From: Pseudobutyrivibrio sp. YE44
GTDB lineage: Bacteria > Bacillota > Clostridia > Lachnospirales > Lachnospiraceae
Length of the DNA: 64,000 nt
Direction of reading: 5' to 3'
Assembly: GCF_900104335.1 (NCBI RefSeq)
Contig: NZ_FMXT01000001.1
Span: 124,001-188,000 of the forward strand
In this document: positions 35,648 to 44,242 of the stretch, in pieces
Position numbering within the stretch: the first letter of the stretch is position 1
How the letters are laid out: every line of letters starts with the position of its first letter
The notes under the pieces: generated by a model
Told to the model about the DNA's origin: nothing
The model's database searches: none
What the model saw: the letters and a program-made list of their open reading frames with translations, nothing else
Program-made: the position numbers and the translations under genes

Positions 35648-36877
35648 ATGAAGAAAAGATTAGTTAGTTTACTTGCAGTAACAATGTCAGCAGCTCTTTT
35701 GTTTGGAGCTTGCGGAAGTGCTTCAACAGAGTCTACAGATGAAACTGCAACAACTGAGACAGAAGCAACTGCAGATGAAAAGACTGATGCAGGTGAGGAG
35801 GATGCTGATAAATTGGCAGCGGAAGAATGTGCAGCATTAATTGATGCAATCTATGTTCAGGAGCGTACAGATAAAACAGATGAGCAGTGTGCTGCAGCAA
35901 AAGCAGCTTGGGATGCTCTTTCAGATACAGCAAAGGAGCTTGTTGAAGGCGAGAATGCTGATCCTGATTATTTCGGTAGAGATACAGGTGATGCCAGCAA
36001 GGATGATCCTTTAAATCAGGATGATATTGGCGAGAATGAAATCCTTGTTGTAAGCTTTGGTACATCCTTCAATGATAGCCGTGTTCAGGATATTGGTGGA
36101 ATCGAGAAGGCTATAGCGGAGGCTAATCCTGATTGGTCTGTAAGACGTGCCTTTACAGCTCAGATTATTATTAATCACATTCAGGCTCGTGATAATGAGA
36201 AGATTGATAATGTTCAGCAGGCTCTTGATAGAGCAGTAGAAAATGGTGTTAAGAACCTTGTGGTTCAGCCAACACACCTTATGCACGGTGCTGAGTATGA
36301 TGAGCTTGTTGCAGAGCTTGATAAATATACAGACAAGTTTGAATCAGTAAAGGTTGCTGAGCCACTTCTTGGAGAGGTTGGAAAAGACGCAACTGTTATC
36401 AATGCAGATAAGGAAAAGGTAGCAAAGGCTATTACAGCAGAGGCAGTTAAGGATGGTGGCTTTGATTCCTTAGAGGCAGCTGAAAAGGATGGCGTTGCAT
36501 TTGTATTTATGGGACATGGTACAAGCCATACTGCAAAGGTTACTTATTCTCAGATGCAGACACAGATGGACAAGCTTGGCTACAAGAATGTATTCATCGG
36601 TACAGTTGAGGGTGAGCCAGAGGAGACAGCTTGCGAAAATATAATTGAAGCAGTTAAGGCTGCAGGTTACACAAAGGTTGTTCTTCGTCCACTTATGGTT
36701 GTTGCAGGTGATCATGCAAACAACGATATGGCTGATTTGCAGGATGACGAATCTTGGGCAGCACAGTTCAATGCATCAGGAGCATTCTCTGAAATTAGCT
36801 GTCAGATTAACGGCTTAGGTGGAATTGAAGATGTTCAGAAAATATATGTAGAACACACAAAGGAAGCGCTTAAATAA
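35648..36877 (+). CDS. cbiK: Sirohydrochlorin cobaltochelatase CbiK, lipoprotein form
   Basis: The 409-residue protein inserts cobalt into sirohydrochlorin (anaerobic B12 pathway). It begins with a lipoprotein signal peptide ending LLFGAC (Cys22), then an acidic linker of about 100 residues, then a CbiK domain: ILVVSFGTSFNDSR, QPTHLMHGAEYDELV with a metal-ligand His, MGHGTSHTAKVTYSQM and EGEPE. Export of a chelatase is unusual but known for some CbiK proteins, where a heme or metal-handling role has been suggested. ATG 35648 follows AAGGAGG; a frame from 35573 crosses the riboswitch terminator and is rejected. It is the first gene after the riboswitch. Confidence 0.9.
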   Translation: MKKRLVSLLAVTMSAALLFGACGSASTESTDETATTETEATADEKTDAGEEDADKLAAEECAALIDAIYVQERTDKTDEQCAAAKAAWDALSDTAKELVEGENADPDYFGRDTGDASKDDPLNQDDIGENEILVVSFGTSFNDSRVQDIGGIEKAIAEANPDWSVRRAFTAQIIINHIQARDNEKIDNVQQALDRAVENGVKNLVVQPTHLMHGAEYDELVAELDKYTDKFESVKVAEPLLGEVGKDATVINADKEKVAKAITAEAVKDGGFDSLEAAEKDGVAFVFMGHGTSHTAKVTYSQMQTQMDKLGYKNVFIGTVEGEPEETACENIIEAVKAAGYTKVVLRPLMVVAGDHANNDMADLQDDESWAAQFNASGAFSEISCQINGLGGIEDVQKIYVEHTKEALK

Positions 36878-37434
36878 TGAAGAAGAAATTATTCACACTT
36901 TTATTAACAACAATTATGACTATTTCTCTTGTAGCCTGTGGAACTTCACAGACTACAGAGAAGGAGTCCTCAGAAGCAACTGTAGAACAGACAACAGAAA
37001 CAGAGCAGGAGCCTGATACAGAAGAAGAGGAAGCTACTGAGCCTACAGAAGTTTCAGATGCTGCTGCTCTTGAAGATGGAGTATACCAGGTGGATTTCAC
37101 TACTGACAGTGGTATGTTCCACGTTAATGAGGCTATGAATGGTCACGGAGCCCTTACTGTAGAGGATGGAAAGATGACTGTTCATATTTCTCTTGTATCA
37201 AAGAAGATTTTAAATCTTTATGTTGGTCTAGCGGCTGATGCTGAAGGAGACGAAGCAAACTGGCTTCAGCCAACAGAAGATGAGATTACTTATGAAGATG
37301 GAACAACTGACACAGTATATGGTTTTGATGTTCCTGTAGAAAATCTTGATGAGGAATTTGACTTAGCACTTATCGGTGAGAAGGGCACTTGGTATGATCA
37401 CAAGGTAAGCGTTTCAAATCCTGTTGCACAATAA
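36877..37434 (+). CDS. Lipoprotein with the same domain as the N-terminus of the BtuF-like protein
   Basis: The 185-residue protein has a lipoprotein signal ending SLVAC (Cys21), an acidic Thr/Glu linker, and a beta-rich domain with GVYQVDFTTDSGMFHVNEA, TVEDGKMTVHISLVSKK and GFDVPVENLDEEFDLAL. The next protein carries a related domain at its N-terminus (VETDGKRTVELIWSSSNY and FTIPFAEYDKAFKV). I know this domain type from clostridial metal/tetrapyrrole-uptake lipoproteins but can name no ligand. Its start overlaps the cbiK stop (TAATG), so it is translationally coupled and probably binds a corrinoid, cobalt or a tetrapyrrole at the surface. Confidence 0.7.
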   Translation: MKKKLFTLLLTTIMTISLVACGTSQTTEKESSEATVEQTTETEQEPDTEEEEATEPTEVSDAAALEDGVYQVDFTTDSGMFHVNEAMNGHGALTVEDGKMTVHISLVSKKILNLYVGLAADAEGDEANWLQPTEDEITYEDGTTDTVYGFDVPVENLDEEFDLALIGEKGTWYDHKVSVSNPVAQ

Positions 37435-37453
37435 GAACCGGAAGAGGTGTCTT

Positions 37454-39070
37454 TTGAAGAAAAAATTAGTATTTTTTGCTGCAGTGCTGGCTATTTGCTT
37501 AACAGCCTGCAGCTTTTTTAATAAAACTGAACAAGATAACAAGCTGCAGAGTGTAAGTGATAACTCTGTAGTTACATATAGCTGTCAGGTTTCACTTTCA
37601 GGTGGCAGTGGAAGAGCTTCCGTAAACTCTCCAGCTACCGTCGTGGAGACTGATGGCAAGAGGACTGTGGAATTGATTTGGTCAAGCTCCAACTATGACT
37701 ATATGTTAGTGGAAGGGCAGCGTTTTGATAATGAAGCTTCTGAAGGTGATAATTCCAAGTTTACAATTCCTTTTGCAGAATATGACAAGGCCTTTAAGGT
37801 AATTGGTGATACCACAGCCATGAGCCAGCCTCATGAGATTGAGTATGAGCTGACGGTATCTTCGCCAAAAACTTCAGGGCTTCCCCTTGAGGGCGAAGGA
37901 GGTCCGGGGGACCTCCGATCTGAGCCGACCGTAGCGGAAGCGGAGAAGAAGCTGACTGATGAGGTGTCTTCTGCGGAAGCGGAGAAGAAGCTGTCAGAAG
38001 CCCTAAAAAAATCCGGTCTGTCCAAAACAGGTTCAATGACCCTTGAATATGCCACACAGTATACAGTCGACTATTTTGAGGATGGCTCAAAAAAACAGTA
38101 TGCTCTTATTACCATCGGCTCTGGAGATTACACACAGCACTTTTTAAAATCCTTAAAAAATGCACCTGAGCCTAAAGGATTATCAAGTGACATAACCTTT
38201 TTGGGATCAGTGGACAAAACCTACCTTGTTTCCACTTCTGTAATGGATTTAATCTCATCTGTTGATGCTTTAGACAATATCAGCTTTACAGGCACAAAAG
38301 CCAGTGAATGGTATGTCTCTTCTGCAAAGAAGAGTATGAAAAAGGGCGACATTATCTACGCTGGAAAGTATTCAGCTCCTGATTATGAATTGCTTCTAAC
38401 AGATGAGTGTAATTTGGCCATTGAAAACACAATGATTTATCATACTCCGGCGGTAAAAGAAAAACTTGAAAGTCTGGGCATTCCAGTAATGGTCGAGTTG
38501 TCCAGCTACGAAAGTCATCCTCTTGGAAGATTGGAATGGATTAAGCTTTACGGTCTTTTGTATGATAAAATGGAAGAAGCAGATAACGTATTTACGAAGC
38601 AGGTAAAGGGCGCCACAGCCTTTAGCAACACAGGCACACCAGAAAAGAGTGTGGCAGTGTTTTCGGTTACCTCTAAGGGAATTTTTGTAATTAGAAAGCC
38701 AGGAGATTATATTGCCACAATGATTAATATGGCAGGTGGTAAATATGTTCCTGAAAAGATAAAGGGCACTGATGAAAATGCTCTTTCTACCATGAAGATA
38801 ACATCAGAAGATTTCTTCATATACGCAGGTGACGCGGATATTTTGATATACAATAGCACTGTTGAGGGTGAAGTGGAATCCACTATGGATCTTATCAAAA
38901 AGAACCAGATTCTTGCTGATTTTAAGGCTGTTAAAGACGGCCAGGTGTATTGTTTATCAAAGGAATACTTCCAGGCAAGTTCAAATGTGGCGGAGTTCAT
39001 TGAAGATATGAATAAAGTGCTTAATGGACAGACGGATTCTTTGACTTATATCTTTAAGCTTAAGGAGTAA
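37454..39070 (+). CDS. btuF: BtuF-like corrinoid-binding lipoprotein with an extra N-terminal domain
   Basis: The TTG at 37454 is preferred: GAGGTG lies just upstream and it yields a clean lipoprotein signal (KKKLVFFAAVLAICLTAC). Residues 35-140 are a beta domain shared with the preceding lipoprotein. Residues about 142-181 are encoded by palindromic repeat R3 plus a partial tandem copy (AEAEKKL occurs twice). Residues 200-538 form a helical-backbone periplasmic binding domain of the BtuF/FhuD class: GDIIYAGKYSAPDYELLL, LGIPVMVELSSYESHPLGR, ILIYNSTVEGEVESTM. The permease and ATPase genes follow directly. Specificity for corrinoids is inferred from the operon. Confidence 0.85.
   Translation: MKKKLVFFAAVLAICLTACSFFNKTEQDNKLQSVSDNSVVTYSCQVSLSGGSGRASVNSPATVVETDGKRTVELIWSSSNYDYMLVEGQRFDNEASEGDNSKFTIPFAEYDKAFKVIGDTTAMSQPHEIEYELTVSSPKTSGLPLEGEGGPGDLRSEPTVAEAEKKLTDEVSSAEAEKKLSEALKKSGLSKTGSMTLEYATQYTVDYFEDGSKKQYALITIGSGDYTQHFLKSLKNAPEPKGLSSDITFLGSVDKTYLVSTSVMDLISSVDALDNISFTGTKASEWYVSSAKKSMKKGDIIYAGKYSAPDYELLLTDECNLAIENTMIYHTPAVKEKLESLGIPVMVELSSYESHPLGRLEWIKLYGLLYDKMEEADNVFTKQVKGATAFSNTGTPEKSVAVFSVTSKGIFVIRKPGDYIATMINMAGGKYVPEKIKGTDENALSTMKITSEDFFIYAGDADILIYNSTVEGEVESTMDLIKKNQILADFKAVKDGQVYCLSKEYFQASSNVAEFIEDMNKVLNGQTDSLTYIFKLKE
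37878..37967. repeat. Palindromic repeat copy R3 inside a coding sequence
   Basis: This 90-bp partial copy is inverted relative to R1. Bases 37878-37954 match the reverse complement of 332-408 (67 of 77), and the end GATGAGGTGT lies at 37958-37967. It is read through in frame (30 codons) in the BtuF-like gene. A perfect 21-bp direct repeat (37934-37954 and 37973-37993, spacing 39 bases, 13 codons) shows a further in-frame duplication of its edge. Confidence 0.85.
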
Positions 39071-39073
39071 TTT

Positions 39074-40084
39074 GTGAAAAAACGAAATTATACTCTTATT
39101 TTTATATTGATGATTCTCGTGCTAATGGGGCTAGCATTAGCTAGCCTTGCTATGGGAAGCGCAGATATTTCTCCAGGTGAAATAATATCTTCACTCACTA
39201 GTTCAGAAGACGATTACTATTCAAAAATCCTTATAACCATAAGAATGCCTAGGATTTTAGCAGCAATTATTCTGGGTGGAGCATTGGCCGTCTCAGGATT
39301 TCTTCTTCAGATTTTCTTTGGGAATCCAATTGCAGGACCTTACGTTCTTGGTATATCTTCTGGTGCCAAGCTTTTTGTGGCACTTTTAATGGTATTTCTA
39401 TTAGGAAAAGGAATCTATATCAATTCTCTAGGAATGGTTTTTGCAGCTTTCTTAGGCTCCCTTCTTGCTATGGGAGCAGTTCTACTTATGTCTCAAAAAG
39501 TTCGAAATATGTCTTTGCTTATAGTATGTGGTGTTATGATTGGCTACATATGCTCAGCAATTACAGAGTTTGTGGTGACTTTTGCGGAGGATTCAAATAT
39601 TGTAAATCTTCATAATTGGTCCTTAGGAAGCTTTTCAGGAATTAGTTCTGGACAGGTTATGTTTTCCTTTGTGTTGGTTACAATTACGGTCATTGTTTCC
39701 TTCTTTATGTCTAAGCCAATTGGAGCTTATCAATTGGGAGAAGCCTACGCCAGAAATATGGGAGTAAATGTTAAGGTTTTAAGAGGGATTTTAATTCTAT
39801 TATCAAGTCTTTTGTCTGCCACGGTTACAGCTTTTGCAGGTCCAATATCCTTTGTGGGTATAGCGGTGCCACACATAATGAGAAGTCTTTTTAAGACAGC
39901 TAAGCCTATAGTTATGATACCAGCGTGTTTTATTGGTGGTGGGATTATTACATTGGCCTGTGATGATGTGGCTCGCACAGCTTTTGCTCCTACAGAGATG
40001 AGCATTAGTGCGGTTACTGCTTTGTTTTTAGCACCAGTGGTTATTTATCTTCTAATTAAGCGTAAGGAGATGCAGCGTGGATAA
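39074..40084 (+). CDS. btuC: FecCD-family corrinoid ABC transporter permease
   Basis: The 336-residue protein has about ten membrane helices of the FecCD/BtuC type: RMPRILAAIILGGALAVSGF at the periplasmic gate, GNPIAGPYVLGISSGAKLF, the LHNWSLGSFSGI loop, and the ATPase-coupling segment FAGPISFVGIAVPHIMR. It starts at GTG three bases after the binding-protein stop and ends overlapping the ATPase gene by eight bases. Together with its neighbours it imports corrinoids. Confidence 0.9.
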   Translation: MKKRNYTLIFILMILVLMGLALASLAMGSADISPGEIISSLTSSEDDYYSKILITIRMPRILAAIILGGALAVSGFLLQIFFGNPIAGPYVLGISSGAKLFVALLMVFLLGKGIYINSLGMVFAAFLGSLLAMGAVLLMSQKVRNMSLLIVCGVMIGYICSAITEFVVTFAEDSNIVNLHNWSLGSFSGISSGQVMFSFVLVTITVIVSFFMSKPIGAYQLGEAYARNMGVNVKVLRGILILLSSLLSATVTAFAGPISFVGIAVPHIMRSLFKTAKPIVMIPACFIGGGIITLACDDVARTAFAPTEMSISAVTALFLAPVVIYLLIKRKEMQRG

Positions 40085-40865
40085 GAAAATTAAGTTGGAG
40101 GAATTATCAGTAGGTTACGATACACCGGTAGTGTCTAACCTAAGCTTTTCTGTTGAGCCAGGGGAGATTTATGCTCTAATTGGTCCAAACGGAGCTGGTA
40201 AATCCACAGTACTTAAGACTATTACAAGACAACTAAACCGAATTAATGGTAAAATATACATAAGCAATGAAGATGAGTCTCAGATGTCTGAAGAAAGCAT
40301 AGCTAAAGTTATATCAATGGTTATGACTGAGAGAATTCATCCAGAACTTATGACCTGCTTCGACATTGTGGCCACAGGTCGATATCCTTACACAGGAGCG
40401 TTGGGGTTACTAAAGGAAGAAGATAAAGCCAAGGTTTTAGAGTCTATTCATCTGGTTGGGGCCGAGGCTGTTTTGGATAAGGATTTTTCCAAAATAAGTG
40501 ATGGTCAAAGACAGCGAGTGATGCTTGCTCGTGCAATTTGCCAGGAGCCAGAAATAATGATTCTAGATGAGCCTACCTCCTTTTTGGATGTTCAATATAA
40601 GCTTGATTTGCTGGCTCTTATTAAACGCCTTTCTAAGGAACGAAATATTGCGGTTATTATGTCTATTCATGAGCTTGAGTTTGTTCCAGCTATAGCAGAC
40701 AAGGTAGTGGCCGTAGATGGAAACAGACAGGTTTTTGTTGGTACCCCAGATGAAATTATCACTGGTGAAAACATGGAAAAGCTTTACCACATGAAACCTG
40801 GTACAGGTGAAATATTAGTTGAGGGGTTAATGGCTTATTCAAAGAATATTGAAAGTTTAATTTAG
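40077..40865 (+). CDS. btuD: Corrinoid ABC transporter ATPase
   Basis: The 262-residue ATPase has Walker A LIGPNGAGKST, the signature ISDGQRQRVMLARAI, Walker B IMILDEPTSFLD and the switch His in IMSIHELEF. It belongs to the iron-siderophore/B12 group. The GTG start at 40077 lies inside the end of btuC, with AAGGAG upstream, giving translational coupling. Confidence 0.9.
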   Translation: MDKKIKLEELSVGYDTPVVSNLSFSVEPGEIYALIGPNGAGKSTVLKTITRQLNRINGKIYISNEDESQMSEESIAKVISMVMTERIHPELMTCFDIVATGRYPYTGALGLLKEEDKAKVLESIHLVGAEAVLDKDFSKISDGQRQRVMLARAICQEPEIMILDEPTSFLDVQYKLDLLALIKRLSKERNIAVIMSIHELEFVPAIADKVVAVDGNRQVFVGTPDEIITGENMEKLYHMKPGTGEILVEGLMAYSKNIESLI

Positions 40866-40893
40866 CTCTTTTTATAGGGCAAGAGGTGATATT

Positions 40894-42408
40894 TTGTCAA
40901 AAGTTATTATGGTACAGGGCACAATGTCCAACGTTGGAAAGAGTCTAATTGTAGGAGGCTTGTGTCGTATATTTTCCCAGGATGGCTATAAGGTTGCACC
41001 TTTTAAATCTCAGAATATGGCTCTTAATTCTTTTGTAACAGCAGATGGTTTGGAGCTTGGAAGGGCTCAAGCTATGCAGGCTGAATGTGCCAAGGTGGCA
41101 CCGAGCGTGTACATGAACCCTATTCTTTTAAAGCCTACAAATGATGTGGGCTCCCAGGTGATTGTAAATGGTGAAGTAGTGGGCAATATGAGTGCAGTGG
41201 ACTATTTTGCCTACAAGAAGAAACTAATCCCTGATATAATGACAGCCTTTAGAAAGCTGGAGGAATGGGCAGACATTATAGTGATTGAAGGGGCTGGATC
41301 CCCTGCAGAAATAAACCTTAAAGCCGATGATATTGTAAATATGGGTATGGCAAAGCTGGTGGATGCTCCAGTGTTATTGGTGGGAGACATCGATAGGGGT
41401 GGTGTTTTTGCACAGCTACTTGGTACCCTTGAACTTTTAGAGACTGATGAAAGAGACCGAGTAAAGGGTCTTATTATAAACAAATTTAGAGGGGATAAAT
41501 CTCTTTTAGATTCAGGAATTGACATGATTGAGGATATGGGTAAGGTGCCTGTTGTAGGTACAGTTCCATATACTCAGCTACAGATTGATGATGAGGATAG
41601 TCTTAGTGAAAGATTATCTAATAGTCATGGGAATATTAGTGAAGTTGGCCCTGATTTAATTCAGATTATGGTTATCAGACTTCCTCACATCTCAAATTTT
41701 ACAGATGTGGCACCATTTGAAAGTATTCCTGGTGTGAAGGTTACCTTCACCACTAATCCTAGGGATTTAGAAAAGGCAGACCTTGTGATTATCCCTGGTA
41801 GTAAAAATACCCTTGGAGATATGAGATGGCTTAGAGAATCTGGAATGGAGGCAGCCCTTCGGAAGATATCAGTGGTAAAACCTGTTGTAGGTATTTGTGG
41901 CGGTTTCCAGATGATGGGAAGTTCTATATCAGATCCTTTTGGAGTGGAAGAAGGCGGAACCATCAGAGGTCTTGAATTATTGCCTCTTGAGACACAGCTG
42001 AATGGACAGAAATATCGTAGTCAGACAGAGGATTGCTTCGATGATTTGACTGGACCATATGAAAACCTATCAGGTCTTAACTTTGTAGGCTATGAGATTC
42101 ATAACGGAAATACGATAATTTCTGGAGATAACTGTCCTTCTGTTGTGGAACAGGATGATGAAGGAAATATTATTTTGGTTCAGGAAGGTAATATCCTAGG
42201 CACCTATGTCCACGGTATATTTGATAATGAAGATATTGCCTACAGAATAGTGGAAGGTTTGGCTATGGCAAAGGGAGTTGCTTTCGCTGACAGTGAACCT
42301 TTTGATTATCAGGAATTCAAAGAAAAAGAATATGACAAGCTGGCAGCTGTGCTGCGAGAAAATCTTGATATGGAATATATTTATGGATTATTAAAGGCTT
42401 CTCCTTGA
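40894..42408 (+). CDS. cobQ: Cobyric acid synthase
   Basis: The 504-residue glutamine-dependent amidotransferase (also CbiP) amidates the b, d, e and g carboxylates of adenosylcobyrinic acid diamide. N-terminal motifs are VQGTMSNVGKSL (P-loop-like) and FKSQNMALNSFVT. The glutaminase part has GICGGFQMMG with the nucleophile Cys and GTYVHGIFD with the catalytic His. The start is TTG after AGAGGTGAT. The last codons and the stop (Lys-Ala-Ser-Pro-stop) lie inside the hairpin of repeat R4, so the original C-terminus has probably been altered. Confidence 0.95.
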   Translation: MSKVIMVQGTMSNVGKSLIVGGLCRIFSQDGYKVAPFKSQNMALNSFVTADGLELGRAQAMQAECAKVAPSVYMNPILLKPTNDVGSQVIVNGEVVGNMSAVDYFAYKKKLIPDIMTAFRKLEEWADIIVIEGAGSPAEINLKADDIVNMGMAKLVDAPVLLVGDIDRGGVFAQLLGTLELLETDERDRVKGLIINKFRGDKSLLDSGIDMIEDMGKVPVVGTVPYTQLQIDDEDSLSERLSNSHGNISEVGPDLIQIMVIRLPHISNFTDVAPFESIPGVKVTFTTNPRDLEKADLVIIPGSKNTLGDMRWLRESGMEAALRKISVVKPVVGICGGFQMMGSSISDPFGVEEGGTIRGLELLPLETQLNGQKYRSQTEDCFDDLTGPYENLSGLNFVGYEIHNGNTIISGDNCPSVVEQDDEGNIILVQEGNILGTYVHGIFDNEDIAYRIVEGLAMAKGVAFADSEPFDYQEFKEKEYDKLAAVLRENLDMEYIYGLLKASP

Positions 42409-42495
42409 GGAGAAGCTGTAATGTAAGCATAGCTTACTAGGGCACAAAAGTTGATTACTAAAGTAATCATCCTTTTGACCCATGTGATGAGGTGT
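42397..42495. repeat. Palindromic repeat copy R4 between cobQ and cbiC
   Basis: Hairpin GCTTCTCC-TTGA-GGAGAAGC (42397-42416), then GTAAGC-ATA-GCTTAC-like, GATTAC-TAAA-GTAATC enclosed by CAAAAG/CTTTTG, then GATGAGGTGT (42486-42495). The first loop provides the cobQ stop codon TGA (42406-42408), and GAGGTG is the Shine-Dalgarno of cbiC eight bases before its ATG. It is a variant arrangement: the first stem and the end match R1 and R2, the middle does not. Confidence 0.7.
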
Positions 42496-42502
42496 AATTA
42501 TT

Positions 42503-43132
42503 ATGGATGCTATTGAGTACGTCTTACCAACAGAAATTGAAAAAAGAAGCTTCGAAATCATTGGTCAGGAGCTGAGTGAAATGGGAATAGTCCTTGATCC
42601 TATTCAGGAACCTATTACCAAAAGAGTCATTCATACCAGCGCAGATTTTGATTATGCCTCTACCATGAGATATTCAAAGGACGCAATAGAAATTGCCCAT
42701 AACCTTATTAGAAATGGAGCAGACATTGTTACAGACACCAACATGGCAAAGGCTGGCATCAACAAGAAAAAGCTAGAAAGCTTCGGCGGTCAGGTTCACT
42801 GCTTTATGGCCGATGAGGATGTGGCAGCAGAGGCCAAGGCTCGCCAGGTTACCAGAGCTACTGTATCCATGGAACGAGCTGCCAAGCTGAACAAGCCAGT
42901 GATTTTTGCAATTGGAAATGCCCCAACGGCTCTTATATCTCTTTACGAGCTGATGGAAGCAGGCACCTTTACGCCAGAGTTTGTAATTGGAGTTCCAGTT
43001 GGCTTTGTAAATGTAGTTCCTGCAAAGGAGCTGTTCTTAAATTCGAAGATACCTTACATAATAAATGAAGGACGCAAGGGCGGCAGCAATATTGCAGCCG
43101 CAATATGCAATGCACTTATATACAGCCTATGA
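42503..43132 (+). CDS. cbiC: Cobalt-precorrin-8 methylmutase
   Basis: The 209-residue protein moves the C11 methyl to C12, giving cobyrinic acid (CbiC/CobH family). It has KRVIHTSADFDYASTMRYS with the conserved active-site His, DIVTDTNMAKAGINK, and IGNAPTALISLYELM. Its Shine-Dalgarno comes from repeat R4, and it ends in an ATGA overlap with cbiD. Confidence 0.95.
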   Translation: MDAIEYVLPTEIEKRSFEIIGQELSEMGIVLDPIQEPITKRVIHTSADFDYASTMRYSKDAIEIAHNLIRNGADIVTDTNMAKAGINKKKLESFGGQVHCFMADEDVAAEAKARQVTRATVSMERAAKLNKPVIFAIGNAPTALISLYELMEAGTFTPEFVIGVPVGFVNVVPAKELFLNSKIPYIINEGRKGGSNIAAAICNALIYSL

Positions 43133-44241
43133 AAAAAGGATTTACTACGGGGAGCTGCAGTGCTGCGGCTGCAAAGGCAGCCGCCTATATGCTGCTTTCT
43201 GGAAAAGAGAAAAATCAAATAGAGATAGAGACTCCGGCAGGCGTGATGTTTAAGGCTGAGCTGGTGGATATCGTAAGAGATGAAGGCAGCGTTAGCTGTG
43301 CAGTGATAAAGGATGGTGGAGATGATCCGGATGTTACCACAGGGGCACATGTTAAGGCTACAGTGACTGTAAGGGCTGAGGGAGAGGAAGATGCCTTCTT
43401 GGAGCCGGTGATTGAAATCGATGGTGGAAAGGGTGTTGGAAGAGTGACTCTGCCAGGTCTTGATCAGCCGGTGGGAAATGCAGCTATAAACAGTGTTCCA
43501 CGGTCTATGATTGAAAAAGAGGTGCTGGAGGTTTGCCATCTGTTGGATTTTAAAGGAAAGCTTCTAGTGGAGATTTCTGTGCCTGAGGGTGAGAAGATTG
43601 CTGAGCATACATTCAACCCTAGACTTGGAATTACTGGTGGCATTTCAATCCTTGGTACAACTGGAATTGTTGAGCCTATGAGTAACAAGGCTCTTGTTGA
43701 TACAATCCGAGTGGAGCTAAATCAAAAAAAGTCATTAGGAAATAATATTGCTTTTGTCTCTCCGGGAAACTATGGCCTAAAGTTTATGAAGGAACAGTTT
43801 GATTATGATTTGGATAAAAGTGTAAAGTGTTCAAACTTTATTGGTGAGACTGTGGATATGGCTTGTGAACTTGGATTTGAAACCATGGTTTTAACAGGGC
43901 ACATAGGAAAGCTGGTTAAGGTAGCTGGAGGAATTATGAACACCCACTCCCACGAGGCAGATGCCAGAATGGAAATCCTTTCAAGCTGCGCTTTGAGAGC
44001 AGGAGCAGATGCTGATATAGCCAGAGCAGTTTTAGAGTGCCTTAACACAGAGGAAGCCTTAAGGATGATTAAAGAAAAAGGCTTGCTTGAGGAGACTATG
44101 AAGATAGTTTTGGAAAAGATTATCTTTTATTTGAACTTTAGAGCACAGGGAAGAATAAAGTTTGAGTGTGTTCTTTATAGCAATGAATTCGGAATATTGG
44201 CTGAGACTGAGGGGGCCGGAGAAGCCTTCAAAAGGAGTTAG
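43129..44241 (+). CDS. cbiD: Cobalt-precorrin-5B C1-methyltransferase
   Basis: The 370-residue protein starts KKGFTTGSCSAAAAKAAAY, the CbiD hallmark, with ITGGISILGTTGIVEPMS and VLTGHIGKLVKVAGGIMNTH further on. CbiD methylates C1 during ring contraction. The ATG at 43129 overlaps the cbiC stop (ATGA); a frame from 43105 would read eight codons into cbiC and lacks a site. Confidence 0.95.
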   Translation: MKKGFTTGSCSAAAAKAAAYMLLSGKEKNQIEIETPAGVMFKAELVDIVRDEGSVSCAVIKDGGDDPDVTTGAHVKATVTVRAEGEEDAFLEPVIEIDGGKGVGRVTLPGLDQPVGNAAINSVPRSMIEKEVLEVCHLLDFKGKLLVEISVPEGEKIAEHTFNPRLGITGGISILGTTGIVEPMSNKALVDTIRVELNQKKSLGNNIAFVSPGNYGLKFMKEQFDYDLDKSVKCSNFIGETVDMACELGFETMVLTGHIGKLVKVAGGIMNTHSHEADARMEILSSCALRAGADADIARAVLECLNTEEALRMIKEKGLLEETMKIVLEKIIFYLNFRAQGRIKFECVLYSNEFGILAETEGAGEAFKRS

Positions 44242-44242
44242 A

